Assembly (NCBI GenBank): GCA_007131535.1
Contig: SLQI01000168.1
Span: 1 to 9,732, forward strand
Source: Balneolales bacterium
GTDB lineage: Bacteria > Bacteroidota > Rhodothermia > Balneolales > Natronogracilivirgulaceae
Direction of reading: 5' to 3'
Length of the DNA: 9,732 nucleotides
Shown piece by piece: positions 5,712 to 9,732 of this stretch. Within the stretch, counting starts at the first letter, position 1, and each line of letters begins with the position of its first letter. A program made the translations under genes and the position numbers. The notes under the pieces were generated by a model that saw only the letters and a list, made by a program, of their open reading frames with translations, was not told where the DNA came from and ran no database searches.

Positions 5712-7154
5712 TCAGAATCTGTTTAGTAGTTGCGTATACATTTTTTTGTACTCACCGGCTGAGCGTTCCCAGGAAAAATCGAGCCCCATGACATATCGCT
5801 GCAACTTTCGAAAGCCCGGCTCATCACCATATAAATATACCCCGCGCTGCAGTGCTCTTTCGGCATCTTCGAGCGTAAAATCACGAAAAGTAATCCCATA
5901 ACCGGAGCTGTAATCGAAATCAATGACCGTATCCTTTAGTCCTCCAACTTCCCTGACTATCGGCAAAGTTCCGTAACGCATCGCATACATTTGATTCAAC
6001 CCACAGGGCTCCACCCGGGACGGCATGAACATAAAATCCGACCCGGCATAGATCTGGTGCGCCAACGGTTCATTATAGGCAAAGCGAACCTTTAGCCGGT
6101 CCGGGTAGGTTTGTTCCAACTCTTTAAGACGAAATTGAATTTCCGGAACGCCGGTACCGAGAATGATGAAATTGGCAGAATCCTGACTCCCCAGAAACCG
6201 GTCCAGTAGGTCTGGAAGCATATCGGCACCCTTTTCCGCAACGAACCTGCCGATAAATGAAAACACCGGCATTTCAGGGTTGAGCCCGAGTTGACTGCAG
6301 AGCGCCGTTTTATTTGCGGTTGTACCTTTCTTATAGGAACGCCGGTCGAAATTTTCAGCAATCATCGGATCGGTTCGCGGATTCCAGACGTCGGTATCGA
6401 TACCATTGATAATACCAATGGATTTCGGCCGCTCATGTGCAAATAAAGCCTCCAGCCCGTTACTGTTGTACTGCATCTCCTCCATGTAGGTTGGCGAGAC
6501 GGTGGTCAGCTGCCAGCATGTACGCAGGCCGCATCCCAATGCATTGATTTTTCCGTCCCAATACAAGTATCCCTCTCCTTCGGGATCAATGACCGGAAAC
6601 ATCCCCCTTTTTTCTGGTCCGTACCACCCATGATACTGCGCATTATGAATCGTGAGCACTGAAGGTATTCCCGTAAACTCATGATAAGCAGGCGAGTGCG
6701 ACATAAACATCGGCATAAATGCCGTATGATGATCGTGGCAGTGAATTAAATCCGGTTTTACTGAAAAAGATTTCAGCCAGTCCAGTATAGCCACCTGAAA
6801 ACAGAGATAGCGTTCAAATTCGTCCCAATAACCATAGCCGCTTTCCGGATCCAAATAGATCCCGGGGCGGCTGAATAAGTGAGTTATCTCCACCACATAA
6901 AGCGGGAAACCAAGCTGATCGGTTTCTTCCTTTTGGATCTTATAGCCGATTTTATACCCTCCCGGTGAGATCACTCCCTCGTGAACCGTCTCAAAGTTAT
7001 GATTCCTGATCCACTCAACATCATATTTCGGGATTACCACCCAGCTTTCAATATGGTGTTTTTTCAAAAATTTAGGTAGCGCCCCGACTACATCGGCCAG
7101 TCCGCCAACTTTGGCTAAAGGGTAGCATTCGGCACTCGCATGAATTACGTGCAT
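5712..7154 (-). CDS. glgA: Glycogen synthase, ADP-glucose-dependent (GT5)
   Basis: Transfers glucose from ADP-glucose to the non-reducing end of a growing alpha-1,4-glucan, using the product of the adjacent glgC. The 480 residues match the usual bacterial GlgA length and two-domain GT-B fold. The N-terminal domain has AKVGGLADVVGALP with ADP-glucose-binding K15, the motif HCHDHHTAF (138-146, where many homologues have HDWHT) and TIHNAQYHG with H170. The C-terminal domain has NGIDTDVWNP (250-259), IGRFVAEKGAD (301-311, with R303 and K308), catalytic E382 and C384 in SRVEPCGLNQMYA, then YGTLPIVR and GGLKDTV. The ATG opens straight into the conserved first strand and lacks a Shine-Dalgarno sequence. 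It is the first gene of the minus-strand pair. Its stop is followed by a second in-frame TGA. Confidence 0.96.
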   Translation of the reverse strand: MHVIHASAECYPLAKVGGLADVVGALPKFLKKHHIESWVVIPKYDVEWIRNHNFETVHEGVISPGGYKIGYKIQKEETDQLGFPLYVVEITHLFSRPGIYLDPESGYGYWDEFERYLCFQVAILDWLKSFSVKPDLIHCHDHHTAFMPMFMSHSPAYHEFTGIPSVLTIHNAQYHGWYGPEKRGMFPVIDPEGEGYLYWDGKINALGCGLRTCWQLTTVSPTYMEEMQYNSNGLEALFAHERPKSIGIINGIDTDVWNPRTDPMIAENFDRRSYKKGTTANKTALCSQLGLNPEMPVFSFIGRFVAEKGADMLPDLLDRFLGSQDSANFIILGTGVPEIQFRLKELEQTYPDRLKVRFAYNEPLAHQIYAGSDFMFMPSRVEPCGLNQMYAMRYGTLPIVREVGGLKDTVIDFDYSSGYGITFRDFTLEDAERALQRGVYLYGDEPGFRKLQRYVMGLDFSWERSAGEYKKMYTQLLNRF

Positions 7155-7203
7155 AGATTACTACTATCGTTTATATGTTACCATTTTACCCGCGTCTGAC
7201 CAC

Positions 7204-7230
7204 ATTATCCGGTGTTTTTTCCGGTAACAA
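7204..7230 (-). promoter_or_regulatory. Possible glgA promoter, TTGTTA-N15-GATAAT
   Basis: On the minus strand TTGTTA (7230-7225) and GATAAT (7209-7204) resemble -35 and -10 boxes. The spacing is 15, or 17 if the -10 is read as TAATGT. This would give a leader of about 40 bases before the glgA ATG at 7154. A CCGG-N8-CCGG inverted repeat (7209-7224) lies in the spacer and could be an operator. The match is modest, and the promoter consensus of this organism may not be the E. coli one. Confidence 0.25.
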
Positions 7231-7247
7231 CAGAGGATTTCTTGAAA

Positions 7248-7371
7248 TTTGATCTCCACGGATATCAAACAAACTTTCGTTGATAGGCTGTAAACCCGAT
7301 TGACAAAATGTTAATTTGATCGAAACTCTGCCAATATTTTATCGTACCTTCACAGGTTGTTCTGATTTGAT
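7248..7371. promoter_or_regulatory. Repeated TTTGAT hexamer between glgA and the ABC exporter
   Basis: TTTGAT occurs on the plus strand at 7248-7253, 7315-7320 and 7366-7371, each preceded by A, and inverted as ATCAAA at 7264-7269. The first and inverted copies make a 6-N10-6 dyad with arm centres 16 bases apart. All lie within the 243-base divergent intergenic region, so they could be binding sites serving glgA, the exporter or both. In AT-rich DNA some copies may be chance. Confidence 0.35.
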
Positions 7372-7397
7372 TACAATTTTAGAGCGAGTATAGTTTC

Positions 7398-8339
7398 ATG
7401 AATGCTATAGAAGTACAATCCGTAACCAAAACCTTTCACAAAACCCGGGCGGTGGATGACGTCAGTTTTTCAATTCCGCAGGGGGTGATATACGGCTTGC
7501 TCGGACCCAATGGCGCCGGCAAAACCACCACTCTGCGAATGATCAACTATATCATCGTTCCGGATGAAGGCCGGGTTTTGATTGAAGGAACTCCGGTTTC
7601 CCACACCACACAGGAGTGGATCGGCTACCTGCCGGAAGAGCGCGGCCTGTATAAGAAAATGAAAGTCGGCGAGCAGCTGATGTACCTGGGAAGATTGAAA
7701 GGCCTGTCTGCCGCCGAAGCGCGAGAGCAGATCGACTACTGGCTCGACCGCTTCGATGCCCGAGGTTGGAAAGACAAAGAAGTCGGAGAGCTTTCCAAGG
7801 GGATGCACCAGAAAATTCAGTTTATTTCCACTATTCTTCACGACCCGCAAATCTGTATTTTTGACGAACCATTCAGCGGTCTTGATCCCATCAACAGTGA
7901 AACCCTTAAGAAAGTAATTCTTGAGCTAAAGGATGCCGGCAAAACCATCCTTTTTGCCACCCACCGAATGGAGCAGGTCGAACAAATGTGCGATCATATC
8001 TGCCTCTTCAACCGTGGCAAAGTGGTGCTGGAGGGCCGGCTTGATGAAATCCGCCGTTCCTTTGGCAAAAATACCGTAGAGCTGCAGTACCAAGGTGATG
8101 GTTCATTTCTGGATAGGCTGGAGGGCGTGCGAATCAATAACCGGTCCAACAATTACGCCGAACTTCGCCTGCTTGATAATACCGACGATCAAAAAATCCT
8201 TAAAGAAGCCATGCAACACACCCGGATTGAAAAATTTGAGCTGGTGATGCCAAGCCTCAATGAAATTTTCATTTCCACCGTCGGCCGTAGTCTTAAAGAA
8301 TCCGAAGAAATGCAGGAGGCAGCCCATGAATTACAGTAA
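7398..8339 (+). CDS. ABC-2 exporter ATP-binding protein (NatA/YhaQ-like)
   Basis: The cytoplasmic motor subunit that hydrolyses ATP to drive the permease encoded next. The 313 residues show Walker A GPNGAGKT (36-43), a Q-loop region IGYLPEERGLY where the usual Gln is replaced as in NatA-type subfamilies, signature LSKGM (132-136, a variant of LSGGQ), Walker B ICIFDEP with D156 and E157, D-loop SGLDP (160-164) and switch H189. A C-terminal extension of about 90 residues (225-313) follows the nucleotide-binding domain, common in NatA, YhaQ and DrrA relatives. NatAB of Bacillus exports Na+, but relatives move drugs, lipids or peptides, so the substrate is unknown. It starts after the divergent region with no convincing Shine-Dalgarno sequence. 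Its last codons carry the ribosome binding site of the permease and overlap it by 14 bases. Confidence 0.93.
   Translation: MNAIEVQSVTKTFHKTRAVDDVSFSIPQGVIYGLLGPNGAGKTTTLRMINYIIVPDEGRVLIEGTPVSHTTQEWIGYLPEERGLYKKMKVGEQLMYLGRLKGLSAAEAREQIDYWLDRFDARGWKDKEVGELSKGMHQKIQFISTILHDPQICIFDEPFSGLDPINSETLKKVILELKDAGKTILFATHRMEQVEQMCDHICLFNRGKVVLEGRLDEIRRSFGKNTVELQYQGDGSFLDRLEGVRINNRSNNYAELRLLDNTDDQKILKEAMQHTRIEKFELVMPSLNEIFISTVGRSLKESEEMQEAAHELQ
8314..8319 (+). promoter_or_regulatory. Strong Shine-Dalgarno AGGAGG deciding the permease start
   Basis: AGGAGG lies 6 bases before ATG 8326, inside the coding sequence of the upstream ATPase. It fixes the permease start at 8326 rather than the in-frame upstream ATG at 8260, which has no such site and would add 22 polar residues ahead of the conserved membrane start. 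Confidence 0.8.
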
Positions 8340-9615
8340 GCTCTGGCTGATTGTAAAACGGGAATACCTTACCCGTTTGCGCAGCAAGATTTTTATCATC
8401 TCTACCCTGCTGGCTCCGCTGGCCATTATTCTCCTGTTTTCAATTCCCGTAGCGATACAGGCATTTTCTCCGGATCGGGACCGGGATATCATCATAGTTG
8501 ATAATACCGGTGTGCTGGCCGAAATGTTAACCTCCGTTGAAGGCTCCCGATATACCGACGGCTCGGATGAGCCGGTGTCTCACTGGCGCTCACAGCTTAG
8601 CCAGAGTAATATTGACGGTCTTGTCGTCTTCCCGGAAAATCTGTTGGATGATCCATCCGTAAGCCCCTCCTTTTATCACGATGGCGGTGCCGGTTTTACG
8701 CTGATTCAAAACATTCGGGGAGAAATCAACAATACCATCAGGGATGCCCGGCTGGACCGTGTTGAAGCCCCTGACGAGGTAAAAGCAATTCTGGACGATC
8801 GCCGTAGCCTGACGACCCGGACCATCACCGATGAAGGTGAAGAAGGTGAAGATACCAGCGCTATGTTCATTGTGGGCTTATTTATGGCCTTCATCATCTA
8901 CGGTGCCATGTTTGCTTACGGGGCGGTAATCATGCGCGGGGTGATCGAAGAAAAATCCAACCGGGTAGTCGAACTAATCGCCTCCTGCGTGAAGCCTTTT
9001 GAATTGCTGCTCGGCAAAGTAGTCGGCGTTGGAGCTCTCGGGCTTACCCAATTTATCATCTGGGGATTGATGATCTTCGGCTTTATGACGTTGGCTGCTC
9101 CGGCAGCGATGCTCTTTATGGATCAGCCCGATATGTCAGCCGCGGCTGTAAACGGCATGGAAGAAGGCGAAATGCCGTTTAACATCCCCTCGATATCCGG
9201 TTGGCTGATCGTTGGATTTATCACCTTTTTTCTGCTCGGGTACCTGATTTACAGTTCGATCTATGCAGCGATCGGTTCAGCCATTGAAAATGAATCAGAC
9301 AGTCAGCAGCTCCAAATCCCGATCCTCGTACTCATTATCATCCCCATATTGCTGGTCAACTTCGTAGCGGATGATCCGCACTCAACCGTGGCTGTGATCA
9401 CTTCCATCATCCCGTTTTTTGCACCCATACTGATGCCGGTACGTATGGCCGTCATTTCGGTTCCGTTCTGGCAAATAGCTCTGACCATCGTTCTGATGAT
9501 CACCACGTTTCTGGTCATGATTTGGTTAAGCGCCAAAATTTATCGGGTTGGCATCCTTATGTACGGCAAAAAAGCCGGCTTTGCCGAAATTTATAAGTGG
9601 ATGAAGTATAGTTAG
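8326..9615 (+). CDS. ABC-2 exporter permease (NatB/YhaP-like)
   Basis: The membrane subunit partnering the ATPase just upstream. The 429 residues begin with a short cytoplasmic segment (MNYSKLWLIVKREY), then TM1 at about 22-46. A large extracytoplasmic domain (about 47-179, with an acidic stretch at 169-176) precedes TM2 at about 180-203. The cytoplasmic motif GVIEEKSNRVVELIASCVKP (205-224) is diagnostic of the NatB/YhaP type and probably couples to the ATPase. Further membrane segments lie at about 230-260, 291-318, 331-347, 354-372 and 381-404. Residues 265-288 form a polar acidic loop. The start at 8326 is supported by AGGAGG 6 bases upstream. The overlap with the ATPase stop suggests translational coupling. 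No substrate can be assigned from sequence. Confidence 0.92.
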   Translation: MNYSKLWLIVKREYLTRLRSKIFIISTLLAPLAIILLFSIPVAIQAFSPDRDRDIIIVDNTGVLAEMLTSVEGSRYTDGSDEPVSHWRSQLSQSNIDGLVVFPENLLDDPSVSPSFYHDGGAGFTLIQNIRGEINNTIRDARLDRVEAPDEVKAILDDRRSLTTRTITDEGEEGEDTSAMFIVGLFMAFIIYGAMFAYGAVIMRGVIEEKSNRVVELIASCVKPFELLLGKVVGVGALGLTQFIIWGLMIFGFMTLAAPAAMLFMDQPDMSAAAVNGMEEGEMPFNIPSISGWLIVGFITFFLLGYLIYSSIYAAIGSAIENESDSQQLQIPILVLIIIPILLVNFVADDPHSTVAVITSIIPFFAPILMPVRMAVISVPFWQIALTIVLMITTFLVMIWLSAKIYRVGILMYGKKAGFAEIYKWMKYS

Positions 9616-9732
9616 GGCATCCTCAAAAAGTCGAGCCATTCCGAACTATGCAAGATAAAAGGCTAATCGTGCAGCTGTGATGATGCGCACTGATTAGTTC
9701 TTTTGCTGTTCGTCCAAAATTTGAGGTATCCC
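9615..9732. mobile_element. Possible MITE or IS end: imperfect terminal inverted repeats around a hairpin
   Basis: The left arm from 9615 (GGGCATCCTCAAA) and the reverse complement of the right arm ending at 9732 (GGGATACCTCAAA) agree at 10 of 13 positions. The left arm begins within the permease stop codon. The 118-base unit encloses a stem-loop and no gene. This form fits a miniature inverted-repeat element or the end of an insertion sequence. No target duplication can be checked because the window stops at the right arm. Alternatively it is only a long degenerate terminator. Confidence 0.35.
9657..9704 (+). terminator. Stem-loop after the ABC exporter operon, likely terminator
   Basis: CTAATC (9663-9668) pairs with GATTAG (9692-9697). 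The stem continues inward with GTGC (9669-9672) and GCAC (9687-9690) around a bulged T, and outward through two G-T wobbles to AAAA/TTTT around a bulged C. The loop is 14 bases. The descending arm ends in TTCTTTT, a partial T-tract, 42 bases after the permease stop, so it probably ends the plus-strand transcript. Confidence 0.5.

Noticed and set aside
7300..7328. TTGACA at 7300-7305 as a -35 box for the ABC exporter
   Set aside because: No acceptable -10 box lies 16-18 bases downstream; the sequence there is AAACTC.
7367..7394. TTGATT-N16-TATAGT as a promoter of the ABC ATPase gene
   Set aside because: The boxes look fair, but TATAGT ends 3 bases before the ATG, which would make transcription start at or after the start codon.
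8260..8325. Longer permease start at 8260
   Set aside because: It would overlap the ATPase by 80 bases and add 22 polar residues; the ATG at 8326 has AGGAGG at ideal spacing and begins the conserved N terminus.

Overview
The window carries seven protein genes typical of an environmental Gram-negative bacterium. Moderate GC in the genes, almost no Shine-Dalgarno sequences, and a cyanobacterial/plant-style GlgC would fit the Bacteroidota/Balneolota/Rhodothermota (FCB) group. That placement is inference from style; there is no rRNA or other marker gene.

Layout. Positions 1-1034 hold no convincing gene. This is an AT-rich stretch (38 G or C in the 180 bases 361-540) with several inverted repeats. 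It begins with a terminator-like hairpin and ends with a long imperfect dyad just before the first gene. A plus-strand cluster follows: a three-domain DtxR/MntR-type metal-dependent repressor (1035-1703), a membrane-anchored amidase-signature enzyme 12 bases downstream (1716-3386), and a DEDDy 3'-5' exonuclease of the PolB-exonuclease-like family (3484-4248). A convergent 187-base gap containing a 7-bp tandem repeat separates these from a minus-strand glycogen pair, glgA (7154-5712) then glgC (5707-4436), only 4 bases apart. A 243-base divergent intergenic region then leads to a plus-strand ABC-2 exporter: ATPase (7398-8339) and permease (8326-9615), overlapping by 14 bases. The window closes with a hairpin/terminator bracketed by imperfect terminal-inverted-repeat-like arms that run to the last base.

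How the genes work together. GlgC makes ADP-glucose and GlgA polymerises it, so the pair is the committed part of glycogen synthesis; branching and degradation enzymes are not in this window. The two ABC genes form one NatAB/YhaQP-like exporter of unknown substrate. The repressor and amidase are probably co-transcribed, but nothing here gives a functional link between them.

I did not find a clear new defence, mobile or RNA system. The best leads are the regulatory-looking structure in the first kilobase, the hybrid metal-site residues of the repressor, the conserved 3-PGA-type activator lysines in GlgC, the repeated TTTGAT hexamers between glgA and the exporter, and the IR-bracketed sequence at the right end.
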